41,634 nucleotides of DNA, from positions 1 to 41,634 of the forward strand of contig JAUNBM010000015.1 of the NCBI GenBank assembly GCA_030527115.1. Reading direction: 5' to 3'. Numbering within the stretch: position 1 is the first letter of the stretch; each line of letters starts with the position of its first letter. A program made the position numbers and the translations under genes. The notes beneath the pieces were generated by a model. It was not told the origin of the DNA, did no database searches, and saw only the letters and a list, made by a program, of their open reading frames with translations. The stretch is from Clostridia bacterium (GTDB taxonomy: Bacteria; Bacillota; Clostridia; Christensenellales; CAG-138). Below are positions 16,778 to 26,062 of this stretch, piece after piece.

Positions 16778-17678
16778 ATGTAAGTTTCTCAAAATATTCC
16801 TCCTCGCGGATTCCGTCGATGCGCACCTCCCATTCCTCCTCGTCGTATTCGAGCATTATGCGGTACTCGCCTCCGTCCTCCGTTACAATATCCACATAGT
16901 CCCATTCGACAAAGAAAGCCGGAATGAGCCTCGTCCCGGCGGGCAACTCCGTTTGCCTGCCGTCCGAACCGGTCACAGGCAGGGCCTTAACAAGCGTCAA
17001 AACCCTGGCGGACTCGATGTTTTGCGTGTTCGTCAGAACCTCCGTTGCCGGCGTTAAAACCCCGTTTAGCACGGTATAATCGCGTGTGGCTCTCCACGTT
17101 CCGAGGATATTCACTTCCTCGGTAATGATTATTTCCCCCTCCTTGTCAACGGTTTCCAGCCAGGCATAGTGCGTGCTGATAATCTCAAGCCCGCTGCCGT
17201 CATAGCGAAGCTGATAGGTGATATAATCGCTCGACCAGGCGTCGCCGCAAACGAGGATATCAACACAACCGTCGTCCTTATCAAAGTCGCAGACGGCAAC
17301 CGTTTCGGGGACGGTAAATTCGAGCGCAACGCTCGCCTCGTTCACATAGAAATTGCTCACCATGCTGATATTCTCATCGCCCAAAAAGCGCAAAACGTCC
17401 TCCTTGCCAACGCCAAAAAGGTCGGCGCTCATAACGTCGACGGTGATATCCCAGCCTGCATTTTTCCATATCAGCGGAAATATCGACTCCGGCTCCACCG
17501 TCGGCGCGACCGTGGCTTCAAGGCTCGGCTCCGTCTCGGCGCCGGACTGCGAAACGGGCGCGGAGGAAGCAAAGGGTTCGACAACCGGCAAGTCCTCCGC
17601 GCCAAAATCCCCCGCACAACCAAACGTTGTAAGCAGGATGGGCATGAGCAATAGAATGGCAAGGCGTTTAGCCCGCAT
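16767..17678 (-). CDS. Lipoprotein paralogue with VCBS-like acidic loop
   Basis: 303 residues from ATG 17678. Lipobox cysteine in LLTTFGCAG, a Ser/Glu/Pro stalk to about 65, then a domain of about 235 residues paralogous to the 17668-18546 product. The pattern is the same: LIWKNAGW, VLRFLGDEN, FYVNEASVALEF, VCDFDKDDGCVDILVCGD, YTYQL-like strands, HYAWLE, VLTLVKALPVT, and a matching EEEYFEKLTYAG end. The acidic loop resembles VCBS/FG-GAP calcium sites. The ribosome binding site AGGAG is inside the end of the upstream gene. The two probably arose by tandem duplication. No enzyme motif was seen. Confidence 0.75.
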   Translation of the reverse strand: MRAKRLAILLLMPILLTTFGCAGDFGAEDLPVVEPFASSAPVSQSGAETEPSLEATVAPTVEPESIFPLIWKNAGWDITVDVMSADLFGVGKEDVLRFLGDENISMVSNFYVNEASVALEFTVPETVAVCDFDKDDGCVDILVCGDAWSSDYITYQLRYDGSGLEIISTHYAWLETVDKEGEIIITEEVNILGTWRATRDYTVLNGVLTPATEVLTNTQNIESARVLTLVKALPVTGSDGRQTELPAGTRLIPAFFVEWDYVDIVTEDGGEYRIMLEYDEEEWEVRIDGIREEEYFEKLTYAG

Positions 17679-18546
17679 AGAACAGCTCCTCAAAGTATTC
17701 GCTTTCAGGGGCGCCGTCAATCAGGCACTCCCACTCGCTCTCACCATAGGTAACTTCCAGCCGGTACTGCACCCCGTCGCTGGTGAGAATGTCGAGGTAG
17801 CTCCCGCGGACAAACGCCGCCGGTATCAGCTTCGTGCCTACGGGAAGCGTCGTGCTTTCCCCGGACAGGGTCGTAACCGGAAGCTCCTTTATGAGCGTCA
17901 GCACCCGACTGAATTCGGCGTCCTCGCTCATGTCGGTCTCCTGATTGATCAATACCGACGTTGCCGGGATAAGCACGCCGTTCTGCGTCGTATAGAGCCT
18001 TATGGTTGACCATGTGCCCAGCATATCGACTATCTCGCCCATGACCATGCCAAACTGGGTATACTCCTCTATCCAGGCGTAATGCACGGATAATATCGTA
18101 AGCGAAGTTCCGTCATAGAGCAACTGATAGGTATAGAAGTCGCTCGACGCCATGTCGCCCTCCACAAGGATATCGGTGATCCCGTCTGAAAGCAAATCGC
18201 AGAGCATAACCCTACTCGGCATAAAGAACTCCAAAGTTACGCTCAAATCGTTGACATAGAAGCGGCAAGCCACCTCCGACGCATCCTCGTCGCCCTCAAA
18301 CCGCAAGGTTTCCTCAACTCCGTCGCCGTCCAAATCTATCGTAGCAACCATAGCCGTGTCGTTCCAGTTCTCGTTCTCCCAAACCACGGGAAGAGACTCC
18401 GCCGGAATCGCGGTTCCCTCCACAACCGGCTCCTGCGTGGGCTCCGTGGGCGCTTCGGTCGCCGTATCTCCCTGCCCTCCGCCGGGCTGACAGCCGAGGG
18501 ACAAGAGCATCAAACTGCAAATTGCGAATATCAGTATCTTTTTCAT
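17668..18546 (-). CDS. Lipoprotein, first gene of the trio, with DLDGDG loop
   Basis: 292 residues from ATG 18546, which has a GGAGG ribosome binding site (the longer reading does not). Lipobox LLSLGC, then a Thr/Glu/Pro stalk to about 55. The acidic motif IDLDGDGVEETLRFEG (about 78-93) is a calcium-type loop of the kind seen in VCBS/FG-GAP repeats. A second blade has LCDLLSDGITDILVEGD. The C-terminal part contains VLTLIKELPVT and ends EYFEELFYAG. It is the parent or sister of the next gene. It is expressed from its own promoter, back to back with leuS. Function unknown; a surface-exposed binding protein is a guess. Confidence 0.75.
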   Translation of the reverse strand: MKKILIFAICSLMLLSLGCQPGGGQGDTATEAPTEPTQEPVVEGTAIPAESLPVVWENENWNDTAMVATIDLDGDGVEETLRFEGDEDASEVACRFYVNDLSVTLEFFMPSRVMLCDLLSDGITDILVEGDMASSDFYTYQLLYDGTSLTILSVHYAWIEEYTQFGMVMGEIVDMLGTWSTIRLYTTQNGVLIPATSVLINQETDMSEDAEFSRVLTLIKELPVTTLSGESTTLPVGTKLIPAAFVRGSYLDILTSDGVQYRLEVTYGESEWECLIDGAPESEYFEELFYAG

Positions 18547-18569
18547 TTTCGCACCTCCGTTCACCGACA

Positions 18570-18598
18570 ATTATACTCCCCTTTGCCTCCTTTGTAAA
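18570..18598 (-). promoter_or_regulatory. Promoter of the lipoprotein trio
   Basis: Minus-strand TTTACA (18598-18593), a 17-base spacer and TATAAT (18575-18570). Its -35 is four bases from the -35 of the divergent leuS promoter. Confidence 0.8.
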
Positions 18599-18602
18599 GC
18601 GA

Positions 18603-18631
18603 TTGACATTTCAGGTAAAATCGTCTATATT
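18603..18631 (+). promoter_or_regulatory. leuS promoter
   Basis: TTGACA (18603-18608), a 17-base spacer and TATATT (18626-18631). A short leader with GGAGG follows; there is no room for a T-box. Confidence 0.8.
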
Positions 18632-18661
18632 AAATAGGATTTCACCACGGAGGAAGCGAAC

Positions 18662-21070
18662 ATGACGGAGCGATACGAACCAAAGGCCATTGAGAAGAAA
18701 TGGCAGAAATACTGGACGGATAACGAATGCTTTAAAACCGGAACGGATTATTCCAAGCCCAAGTTCTACGGACTGTTGGAGTTTCCCTATCCTTCGGGGA
18801 AGGGGCTTCATGTCGGGCATCCCCGCCCCTATACGGCGATGGATACCATTGCCCGCAAGCGCCGCATGGAAGGCTATAACGTCCTGTTCCCGATAGGCTG
18901 GGACGCCTTTGGCCTGCCGACCGAGAACTATGCCATCCAGACCGGAATCCATCCGAAAAAGGTTACCCACGACAACATAATCCGTTTCAGGAATCAGCTT
19001 CAGATGCTCGGCTTATCCTTCGATTACTCCCGCGAGGTGGACACCACCGATCCCGCTTACTACAAATGGACTCAATGGATCTTCCTCAAGCTCTTTGAAA
19101 AGGGGCTTGCTTATAAGGCGCAAATCCCCATCAATTTCTGCACCTCCTGCAAGGTCGGACTGGCTAACGAGGAGGTCGTGGACGGGGTATGCGAACGTTG
19201 CGGCGGCGAGGTCGTCCAAAGAGTGCGTTCCCAATGGATGCTCAAGATTACAGCCTATGCTCAAAAGCTCCTGGACGGGCTGAACGAGGTTGATTTTATC
19301 GAGCGCGTTAAATCCCAGCAACGCAACTGGATAGGCCGCAGCGAGGGCGCGGAGGCGGTTTTTCGTCTCAATCCGGTCGATGATGAACTCCGCGTCTATA
19401 CCACCCGCCCCGACACCATGTTTGGCGCGACCTATATGGTTATGTCGCCCGAACATCCCCTGCTCGACAAGCACAAGAACGCCATCCGGAATTTTGACGA
19501 GGTGGAGGACTATCGCAGGGCCGCCGCCCGAAAGAGCGATTTTGAGCGGAGCGAGCTGAATAAGGACAAAACCGGAGTCCGGCTCGATGGGCTTGTTGCG
19601 ATCAATCCGGCAACGAAGGCGGAGATTCCGATCTTTATCTCCGACTATGTTTTGATGCGCTACGGAACCGGCGCGATAATGGCCGTTCCCGCGCACGACA
19701 CCCGCGACTATGAATTCGCAAAAGCCTTCGATCTCCCGATAATCGAGGTCGTTAGCGGAGGCAATATCGAGAAGGAGGCGTTTACCGACTGCGATAACGG
19801 AATCTTAGTCAACTCCGGCTTTTTAAATGGGATGGAGGTTAAGAGGGCAATCGAAGTTATGACTGACTGGCTCGAAAAGGAGAATATCGGCAAACGCCAG
19901 GTTAACTATAAGCTTCGCGACTGGGTATTCACCCGCCAGCGCTATTGGGGCGAGCCCATCCCCCTCGTGCATTGTGAGCATTGCGGCTGGGTTCCCCTGC
20001 CCGAGAGCGAGCTTCCGCTCGTTCTTCCCGAACTCGACGACTTTACTCCGGCGGACGACGGTTCCTCCGCGCTGATTCGCGCCGAGAGCTGGCTTCACAC
20101 CGTCTGCCCCAAGTGCGGCGCGCCCGCCGTTCGCGAAAGCGATACCATGCCCAACTGGGCTGGCTCGTCCTGGTACTTTTTGCGCTACTGCGACCCGCAT
20201 AACGACGAGGCTCTCGCTTCCCAAGAGGCGCTCGACTATTGGATGCCCGTGGACTGGTATAACGGCGGCATGGAACATACCACCCTGCACCTGCTCTATT
20301 CCCGATTCTGGCACAAGTTCCTCTACGACTGCGGCATAGTTCCCTCGAGCGAGCCCTATAAAAAGCGCACCAGTCACGGCATGGTGCTGGGCGAAAACGG
20401 CGACAAGATGTCAAAATCCAGGGGCAATGTGGTGACCCCCGACGATATCGTTGACGAGATCGGCGCCGACGCTTTCCGCGTCTATGAGATGTTCATGGGC
20501 GCCTTTGACCAGCCAATCCCCTGGAGCACCCAGGGCGCGCGCGGCTGTAGGCGCTTCCTCGACCGCGTTTGGCGGCTGATGGATATGGTTCAGGGCGAGG
20601 GCGATTCCTCTGCTGAACTGAGAAGCAAGGTGCATTTTTGCATCAAGAAGGTCTCCGAGGACTATGAGCGCATGAAGTTCAATACCGCCGTTGCGGCGAT
20701 GATGGCGCTCGTAAACGATTTCTACGCCCACGGCTCGCTGACCCGCGACGAACTGCGCACCCTGCTGTTGTTGCTCTCTCCGGTTGCGCCGCACATTTGC
20801 GAGGAGATGAATGAAAAGCTCGGCTATGAGCCTCTGCATCACGCGCCGTGGCCGGCATACGACCCCGCCGCCTTGGTGGAAGCCACGACCGAATATGGGC
20901 TTCAGGTGAACGGAAAGATTCGAGCCAGGATTAGCCTGCCCTCGGATATGCCCGCCGCCGAGGTCGAAAAGCAGGCGCTCGCCCATCCGGAATTGGAACC
21001 GTTTATAAGCGGTAAGACGATTAAAAAGGTCATTGTCGTTAGAAACATCGTGAATATCGTCGCTATATAA
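18662..21070 (+). CDS. leuS: Leucyl-tRNA synthetase
   Basis: 802 residues, the bacterial LeuRS length seen in Bacillus. Class I motifs: HVGH at 50-53 (in PSGKGLHVGHPRPYTAMD) and KMSKS near 583 (NGDKMSKSRGNV). A zinc-type cysteine cluster (CTSCKVGL and CERCGGE, about 160-180) and a second pair (CEHCGW, CPKCGAP) are present. The editing domain lies between about 220 and 400, including TRPDTMFGATYM and the GTGAIMAVPAHDTRDY signature. It charges tRNA-Leu in the cytoplasm. The GGAGG ribosome binding site is nine bases before ATG. No T-box leader is visible between its promoter and start, so amino-acid control of that type is absent. Confidence 0.98.
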   Translation: MTERYEPKAIEKKWQKYWTDNECFKTGTDYSKPKFYGLLEFPYPSGKGLHVGHPRPYTAMDTIARKRRMEGYNVLFPIGWDAFGLPTENYAIQTGIHPKKVTHDNIIRFRNQLQMLGLSFDYSREVDTTDPAYYKWTQWIFLKLFEKGLAYKAQIPINFCTSCKVGLANEEVVDGVCERCGGEVVQRVRSQWMLKITAYAQKLLDGLNEVDFIERVKSQQRNWIGRSEGAEAVFRLNPVDDELRVYTTRPDTMFGATYMVMSPEHPLLDKHKNAIRNFDEVEDYRRAAARKSDFERSELNKDKTGVRLDGLVAINPATKAEIPIFISDYVLMRYGTGAIMAVPAHDTRDYEFAKAFDLPIIEVVSGGNIEKEAFTDCDNGILVNSGFLNGMEVKRAIEVMTDWLEKENIGKRQVNYKLRDWVFTRQRYWGEPIPLVHCEHCGWVPLPESELPLVLPELDDFTPADDGSSALIRAESWLHTVCPKCGAPAVRESDTMPNWAGSSWYFLRYCDPHNDEALASQEALDYWMPVDWYNGGMEHTTLHLLYSRFWHKFLYDCGIVPSSEPYKKRTSHGMVLGENGDKMSKSRGNVVTPDDIVDEIGADAFRVYEMFMGAFDQPIPWSTQGARGCRRFLDRVWRLMDMVQGEGDSSAELRSKVHFCIKKVSEDYERMKFNTAVAAMMALVNDFYAHGSLTRDELRTLLLLLSPVAPHICEEMNEKLGYEPLHHAPWPAYDPAALVEATTEYGLQVNGKIRARISLPSDMPAAEVEKQALAHPELEPFISGKTIKKVIVVRNIVNIVAI

Positions 21071-21102
21071 GCTCAGCCGACGATACAACAGGTAAAAATC
21101 GC

Positions 21103-21140
21103 AACCGCCCTGCCAAAGCTTTTGCAAGGCGGTTTTTATT
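21103..21140 (+). terminator. leuS terminator
   Basis: AACCGCC (21103-21109) pairs with GGCGGTT (21128-21134), followed by a T-rich tail. It ends just before the convergent MerR gene. Confidence 0.8.
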
Positions 21141-21148
21141 TCGGCTTT

Positions 21149-21931
21149 TTAGCTATCGCCCGCCCTCAAAGGCAAAGCCACCCGGGTGATGAACTTGCTT
21201 TCGTCCCCGTGTTGCGGCGGGCCTTCCAAATAGATGTGACGGCAAACTCCCATATGTTCAAGCCCCTCCTTCTCCGCCCAATCGAGCATTCGCTCGCGAA
21301 TCTCGGGAAGCCGCTCGTATTCCCCGCGCCAGGTGACGCACAGCGCCTCGGTTTTCGGGAGCTTTAAAATGTTCTCGCCAACGCTTCCCTCCAAAACGGA
21401 GACATAGCAGGCGACCTCCGTCGGGTCTGAAAGCGGAAACTCGATAAAGAACATCCGCCTGCCCGTGTCGAAGCCGTAGGTTTTGAGCGCCTCGGTAACA
21501 GCCTCCCTCAAGCGCTCCTTCTTTTCCTCTATGGTCGAGCAAACAAACTTCCGGCAAAAAACCGTCTGTTTTGGAATCGTAACGCGGGAAAACTGCATTG
21601 CGTCTCCAATATCGGCTCGGAGGCGAAGCTCCCTGATATTTTGGTTCAGCTCGTCCCGTTGCGCTTCCAATCGCAAAATCAGCGCCTCCATCTCCTTGGT
21701 TCCGCCAAAATACTCCTTTATCTCGCTGAGCGAAAGTCCCAGATTCTGCAACACCCGAATGGTTCGGATTCTGGCGACCGTATCTATCGTATAATAGCGG
21801 TTTCCGAGCGTCCCCTCCTTCGCGTCCGGCTTTATCAGCCCGTGTTGCTCGTAATTGATTATCATTCGCCGCGTCACGCGGAGGGACTTTCCAACCTCAC
21901 CGATGGACAGAAGCTTGTCTCGATTCCTCAT
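21149..21931 (-). CDS. MerR-family transcriptional regulator with GyrI-like effector domain
   Basis: 260 residues from ATG 21931, chosen for the AGGGGATATT ribosome binding site. The N-terminal MerR helix-turn-helix (about 7-75) has LSIGEVGKSLRVTRRMIINY and the wing GNRYYTIDTVARI. A dimerising coiled coil follows (about 80-112). The C-terminal 150 residues resemble a GyrI/BmrR-type small-molecule-binding domain (RRMFFIEFPLSD, RGEYERLPEIRERM, HIYLEG). Inferred role: ligand-responsive control of a multidrug or stress gene. The divergent small lipoprotein is the nearest candidate target. No cysteine ligand cluster for metals is seen. Confidence 0.88.
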   Translation of the reverse strand: MRNRDKLLSIGEVGKSLRVTRRMIINYEQHGLIKPDAKEGTLGNRYYTIDTVARIRTIRVLQNLGLSLSEIKEYFGGTKEMEALILRLEAQRDELNQNIRELRLRADIGDAMQFSRVTIPKQTVFCRKFVCSTIEEKKERLREAVTEALKTYGFDTGRRMFFIEFPLSDPTEVACYVSVLEGSVGENILKLPKTEALCVTWRGEYERLPEIRERMLDWAEKEGLEHMGVCRHIYLEGPPQHGDESKFITRVALPLRAGDS

Positions 21932-21958
21932 AATATCCCCTAAAAAATATGTTGCATC

Positions 21959-21972
21959 GAACATCAATGTTC
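21959..21972. repeat. Palindrome GAACAT-CA-ATGTTC, candidate MerR operator
   Basis: A perfect 6-2-6 inverted repeat between the merR-type gene and its -10 box, in the predicted untranslated leader. It could be an autoregulatory operator. Its arms are spaced differently from a LexA box. Confidence 0.4.
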
Positions 21973-21983
21973 AATGTATATTT

Positions 21984-22012
21984 ATCTTAACAGAAGCTGA
22001 AAAAATTTGCAA
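21984..22012 (-). promoter_or_regulatory. Promoter of the MerR-type regulator
   Basis: Minus-strand TTGCAA (22012-22007), a 17-base spacer and TAAGAT (21989-21984). The same hexamer pair is used by the tig promoter. Confidence 0.6.
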
Positions 22013-22087
22013 GGATAGCCAAAACCCCAACTTTCCCCCAAATTTTTCCGGCGGCTGAATTTTCTGTAAGATGCAAGGAGAAATCTC

Positions 22088-22432
22088 ATGAAAAAAACTA
22101 TCGCTCTCATTCTAACACTGGTTCTCGCGCTGTCGCTGATTGCCTGCTCGTCAGGCGCGGATAAACAGCCCGCCATCGACGCCTACAACGAGGCGAGCGA
22201 GGCTTATAACGAACTTGCGGAGCTTTTCAACTCCTATTCCGAGCTGGTTGACCCCAGCATGCTCAGCTCCTTTGAGGACATGGGCGACATTATGGATTCT
22301 TATAACGAGTTGCTCTCCGGCGATCAGGAGCTGACCCAGGAGCAGGTCGACGAGATCGTTGAATGGTGCGGCGAAGCCACGGGTTGGTCGGTTCAGCTAA
22401 AGACGCAATTTGAAGACTTTTTAAACGGCTAA
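22088..22432 (+). CDS. Small helical lipoprotein, unknown function
   Basis: 114 residues. A clear lipoprotein signal (KKTIALILTLVLALSLIAC, lipidated Cys at about 20) precedes an acidic, mostly helical domain rich in Glu, Tyr, Asn and Ser (AYNEASEAYNELAELFNSYS). AAGGAG lies seven bases before the ATG. It is divergent from the MerR-type regulator, which may control it. No family is recognised. The weak TAAGAT at 22067-22072 may be its -10. Confidence 0.75.
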   Translation: MKKTIALILTLVLALSLIACSSGADKQPAIDAYNEASEAYNELAELFNSYSELVDPSMLSSFEDMGDIMDSYNELLSGDQELTQEQVDEIVEWCGEATGWSVQLKTQFEDFLNG

Positions 22433-22597
22433 CTGCGGCTCTCCCCCATTGCCGCAACAGAAGCGGTATCACAACCATGAGAAGCCCCGTATCCGAGCGA
22501 TGCGAGGCTTCGATTGGTTAACCTTTCCCTCTAAAGCCCGCGGCGGGAGCTTTTTCCCGCTTGCCCTGCCCGCAAAGCCGCCCCGTTCCGCCACATG
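22433..22597. other. Intergenic region with small hairpins
   Basis: Contains TGCGGC/GCCGCA just after the lipoprotein stop and GAAGCC (22482-22487) pairing with GGCTTC near 22507-22512. Neither has a good T-tract. No gene is seen. Confidence 0.4.
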
Positions 22598-22629
22598 AAA
22601 AACCCCGCGTCCAAACGGATACGGGGTTT
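22598..22629 (-). terminator. clpX terminator
   Basis: AAACCCCG (22600-22607) and CGGGGTTT (22622-22629) form a perfect 8-bp stem. On the minus strand a T-run follows. It lies about 60 bases past the clpX stop. Confidence 0.85.
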
Positions 22630-22687
22630 ACTCTAAAGCGATGATATTTTAGGAGCTTTGACGCTCTTTTCGCCTATCGTTTCGTCC

Positions 22688-24028
22688 TTATTCGGCCTTT
22701 TTAACCGCACGCTTGCTCGGCTTTTTCGGCGCGGGCAACTCGTCGGGCTTATCGGCGAGCGCTGACGCCGCGCTTTTAAGAATCAGCGTCGGCGGCTTGA
22801 GCTTATTGATGGTATCCGCGTCAATCTCACAGACCGAAACGTCCTTTTGCGAGGGGATCTCATACATGATGTCGAGCATGATATCCTCCATTATCGCTCT
22901 CAGTCCGCGCGCGCCTGTTTTGCGCTCGATTGCCTTCTTCGCAACCGCTCTCAGCGCGTCCTCCTTGACGACGAGCTTAACGCCGTCCATCTCGAACAGC
23001 CGCTGATACTGGCGGGTGAGCGCGTTCTTCGGCTCGGTTAAAATCCGAACCAGCGCGTTCTCGTCGAGGTTCTCCAGCGTGACTATGACCGGAACGCGGC
23101 CCACGAACTCCGGAATCAGCCCGAATTTCAAAAGATCCTCGGGCAGTATGCTCTTTAATATCGTTCCTACGTCCTTCTCCTCGCGGGTCTCGACCTCGGC
23201 TCCGAAGCCCAGCATCTTATGCCCCGTGCGCTTTTCGATAATCTTCTCGATTCCGTTGAAAGCGCCGCCCACGATGAACAGGATGTTGGTCGTGTCAATC
23301 TGCAGGCATTCCTGTTGCGGATGCTTCCTTCCGCCCTGCGGCGGCACGTTGGCTATCGTTCCCTCAAGAATCTTCAACAGCGCCTGCTGTACGCCCTCGC
23401 CGGAAACGTCGCGGGTGATCGAAACGTTCTCGCCCTTGCGCGCTATCTTGTCGATCTCATCTATATAGATGATGCCCGTTTGGGCGCGCTCGATATCATA
23501 ATCGGACGCCTGAATAAGCTTGAGCAGGATATTCTCAACGTCGTCGCCAACATAGCCCGCTTCGGTCAGCGCCGTCGCATCGGCAACCGCAAAGGGAACG
23601 TCCAGAATCTTCGCGAGCGTCTGCGCAAGCATCGTTTTGCCACAACCCGTCGGCCCCAGCATAACGATGTTGCTCTTTTGCAGTTCAACCTCGTCGTCCG
23701 GGCTCTTGCCCGCGCGCACCCGCTTGTAATGGTTGTATACCGCAACTGAAAGCGCGCGCTTGGCGCTGTTCTGTCCAATCACATATTGATCCAAAGCCGC
23801 AACCAGCTCGGCGGGCTTGGGAATGTCGGTTATATCGTCCTTGCGCGGTTGCGCGGCGCGTGAGGCGGAAACCTCCTCGCGCACTATGTCGATGCACAGC
23901 TCGACACACTCGTTGCAGATATATACGTTGGGCCCCGCTATCATCTTACTGACTTCCGAACGGCGCTTGCCGCAAAAACTGCAACAAACCTTGTCGAAAT
24001 CGTCCCTGTAATTTCCGTTACCACTCAT
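22688..24028 (-). CDS. clpX: ATP-dependent Clp protease ATP-binding subunit ClpX
   Basis: 446 residues. The N-terminal zinc-binding domain has C16, C19, C38 and C41. The AAA+ module has Walker A GPTGCGKT at 125-132, Walker [12 protein letters not shown], and sensor regions. The [18 protein letters not shown] C-terminal end is typical of ClpX; the ClpP-contacting loop reads [11 protein letters not shown], so the usual IGF tripeptide appears as LGF. It unfolds tagged substrates and feeds ClpP. The AAGGAG ribosome binding site is in the last codons of clpP, three bases separate the genes, and a basic Lys/Ala/Pro tail follows the core. A strong terminator closes the tig-clpP-clpX unit. Confidence 0.98.
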   Translation of the reverse strand: MSGNGNYRDDFDKVCCSFCGKRRSEVSKMIAGPNVYICNECVELCIDIVREEVSASRAAQPRKDDITDIPKPAELVAALDQYVIGQNSAKRALSVAVYNHYKRVRAGKSPDDEVELQKSNIVMLGPTGCGKTMLAQTLAKILDVPFAVADATALTEAGYVGDDVENILLKLIQASDYDIERAQTGIIYIDEIDKIARKGENVSITRDVSGEGVQQALLKILEGTIANVPPQGGRKHPQQECLQIDTTNILFIVGGAFNGIEKIIEKRTGHKMLGFGAEVETREEKDVGTILKSILPEDLLKFGLIPEFVGRVPVIVTLENLDENALVRILTEPKNALTRQYQRLFEMDGVKLVVKEDALRAVAKKAIERKTGARGLRAIMEDIMLDIMYEIPSQKDVSVCEIDADTINKLKPPTLILKSAASALADKPDELPAPKKPSKRAVKKAE

Positions 24029-24031
24029 TTT

Positions 24032-24616
24032 TTATCTCCTTGGCGCAATGATTTCATCAATCAAACCATAGGCTTTCGCCTCGGTCGCGCTCATATAATT
24101 ATCTCTCTCGGTATCGGTTTCGATGCGCTTCAGCGGCTGTCCGGTACGCTTCGACAGAAGTTCATTCAGCTTCTTCTTCAGCTTTAATATCTGTTCCGCC
24201 TGAATCGAAATATCCGTTGCCTGGCCGCGGGCTCCGCCGCTGGGCTGATGGATCATGATCTCGCTGTTCTCCAGCGCCTTGCGCTTGCCTTTCGCGCCCG
24301 CCGCGAGCAAGAATGCGCCCATCGAAGCCGCCAGGCCGACGCAAATAGTCGAAACCTCGCATTTTATGTATTGCATCGTATCATAGATCGCCAGCCCCGC
24401 CGATACCGAGCCTCCGGGACTGTTGATATACAGATAGATATCCTTGTCGGGATCATCCGCTTCCAGAAAGAGCAGTTGCGCCACAACCAGGTTCGCCGTA
24501 TCGTCGGTTATCTCGCCGCCCAGGAAGATTATCCGGTCGGACAAGAGCCTTGAATAGATATCATACGAACGTTCGCCGCGGTTAGTCTGCTCCACGACCA
24601 TTGGGATCAGGTTCAT
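24032..24616 (-). CDS. clpP: ATP-dependent Clp protease proteolytic subunit ClpP
   Basis: 194 residues with an intact catalytic triad: S98 (GLAASMGAF), H123 (IMIHQPSGG) and D172 (TERDNYMS). It forms the tetradecameric protease chamber loaded by ClpX or other Clp ATPases. The oxyanion strand [18 protein letters not shown] is present. It starts 12 bases after tig with AAGGAGG. It lies in the usual order tig-clpP-clpX, so chaperone and protease are probably co-expressed. Confidence 0.98.
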   Translation of the reverse strand: MNLIPMVVEQTNRGERSYDIYSRLLSDRIIFLGGEITDDTANLVVAQLLFLEADDPDKDIYLYINSPGGSVSAGLAIYDTMQYIKCEVSTICVGLAASMGAFLLAAGAKGKRKALENSEIMIHQPSGGARGQATDISIQAEQILKLKKKLNELLSKRTGQPLKRIETDTERDNYMSATEAKAYGLIDEIIAPRR

Positions 24617-24628
24617 GAAAGCCTCCTT

Positions 24629-25909
24629 CTATTTTTGCTCCGCGCTGTCCACGATCAGAGCTATGGTTTTTTGCACAGCTATGCGGTCGGCAAGATAGTC
24701 CCTGTCCTCCTGCTTGAGCTGTTTGGAAAATTCTTCCGTTTCCATGTTATTCTGCCCGGCGTACTCCTCGATGCTCTTGTCGATCTCCTCGTCGGTCGCC
24801 TCAATCTTCTCCGCTTCCGTAACCGCCTCGATAACGAGCTGCATCTTGACCCGCGCCCCGGCCTCCTCGCGATAGCTGTTTTTCAGCTCGTCAACCGTGG
24901 TTCCGACATAGCCGCAGTAATCCTCCAGCGAGACGCCGCCGCTCGACAGCCTGTAACGAAGGTCGCGGATCATGTATTCGATCTGCCGGTCGATCATGCA
25001 GTCGGGAATCTCCACCTCGGCGTTATCGCAGGCGACCTTTAAGGCGTTGTTCTCGCAGATGGTTTTGTTCTGCTGGGCCTTCTCCTCGGTCAGCTTTGCC
25101 TTTTTATCGGCTTTCCATTCATCAACGGTATCAAATTCGGAAATATCCTTTATGAATTCATCGTCGATTACCGGAAGCTCCTTCTCGGAAATCGACTTGA
25201 TAAGGCACTCGAACACGGCCTCCTTGCCCGCCAGATGTTCCGCGTGATACTCCTCGGGGAAGGTAACCTTTATGTCCCGTTTTTCGCCCGGCTTCGCGCC
25301 GATAAGCTGTTCCTCAAAGCCGGGAATAAAGCTTTTCGAGCCTATCACCAGGGTTTGATCCTCAGCGGTGCCGCCGTCGAATTTTTCGCCGTCGACGCTG
25401 CCCGAATAATCCAGGATAATCCTGTCGCCATCCTTTATCTCCCGCTCAACGTCGATGAAGCGCGCCTGCTTCTCCTGCTCGGCGTTCAGCTCCTTCTCGA
25501 CCTCCTCGTCGCTTACATTATACTCCAGCTTCGGGATGGCTATACCCTTGTATTGCCCCAGCTTCACCTCAGGCTTGAGCTGAACCTCGGCTATATAGGT
25601 AACCCCCTCGGCCTCGGAGATAGCGGTAATATCGACGGCGGGCCTATCCACCGCGACAAGACCATGCTCCGACAGAGCGGCATCATACGCATCGCCCCAG
25701 CAAAGCTCAAAGGCGTCCTCATAGAAGCACATCTCGCCATACATATTCTCTATCACCCGGCGCGGCGCCTTCCCCTTGCGAAAGCCGGGAATATTGTAGC
25801 GCGATGCGGTCTTGTGATACGCGCTGTTCAAAGCCTTTTGAAACAGCTCGGGAGCAATCTCTATCGTTAGTTTTGCTTTTCCACCATCCAGTTTTTCCAC
25901 CTGTGCCAT
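24629..25909 (-). CDS. tig: Trigger factor, ribosome-associated chaperone and prolyl isomerase
   Basis: 426 residues from ATG 25909, which has an AAGGAG ribosome binding site; the longer reading from 25933 does not fit. The ribosome-binding signature GFRKGKAPRRVIENMYG is at about 43-59. The FKBP-type isomerase domain (about 155-240) contains GDRIILDYSGSVDGEKFDGG and FIPGFEEQLIG. The rest is the helical chaperone cradle. It catches nascent chains at the exit tunnel. It is the first gene of the clp operon, behind its own promoter. Confidence 0.97.
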   Translation of the reverse strand: MAQVEKLDGGKAKLTIEIAPELFQKALNSAYHKTASRYNIPGFRKGKAPRRVIENMYGEMCFYEDAFELCWGDAYDAALSEHGLVAVDRPAVDITAISEAEGVTYIAEVQLKPEVKLGQYKGIAIPKLEYNVSDEEVEKELNAEQEKQARFIDVEREIKDGDRIILDYSGSVDGEKFDGGTAEDQTLVIGSKSFIPGFEEQLIGAKPGEKRDIKVTFPEEYHAEHLAGKEAVFECLIKSISEKELPVIDDEFIKDISEFDTVDEWKADKKAKLTEEKAQQNKTICENNALKVACDNAEVEIPDCMIDRQIEYMIRDLRYRLSSGGVSLEDYCGYVGTTVDELKNSYREEAGARVKMQLVIEAVTEAEKIEATDEEIDKSIEEYAGQNNMETEEFSKQLKQEDRDYLADRIAVQKTIALIVDSAEQK

Positions 25910-25952
25910 ACAGTTCTCCTTCAATAATGGCATAATACGCCAGTTTCACGAT

Positions 25953-25981
25953 ATCTTAACATACGCCGCCTTTGTTTGCAA
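25953..25981 (-). promoter_or_regulatory. tig-clpP-clpX promoter
   Basis: Minus-strand TTGCAA (25981-25976), a 17-base spacer and TGT-TAAGAT with the hexamer at 25958-25953. No CtsR-type tandem heptamer was noticed nearby. Confidence 0.7.
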
Positions 25982-26062
25982 GCGCGCGATTGTGAAAATT
26001 AAGCAAAAGTATAGTCGATTTAAAAACGAACGCCGCCGCGTCCCGATATTCCGGCTTTCCGC

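Noticed and set aside
18571..18661. T-box leader for leuS
   Set aside because: Only about 30 bases lie between the -10 box and the start codon, far too short for a T-box.
21959..21972. GAACAT-CA-ATGTTC as a LexA box
   Set aside because: The GAAC and GTTC arms are six bases apart, not the four of the CGAAC-N4-GTTCG operator. It is kept only as a possible MerR operator.
24566..24575. CGAACGTTCG palindrome inside clpP
   Set aside because: It lacks the four-base centre of a LexA box and lies in conserved coding sequence.
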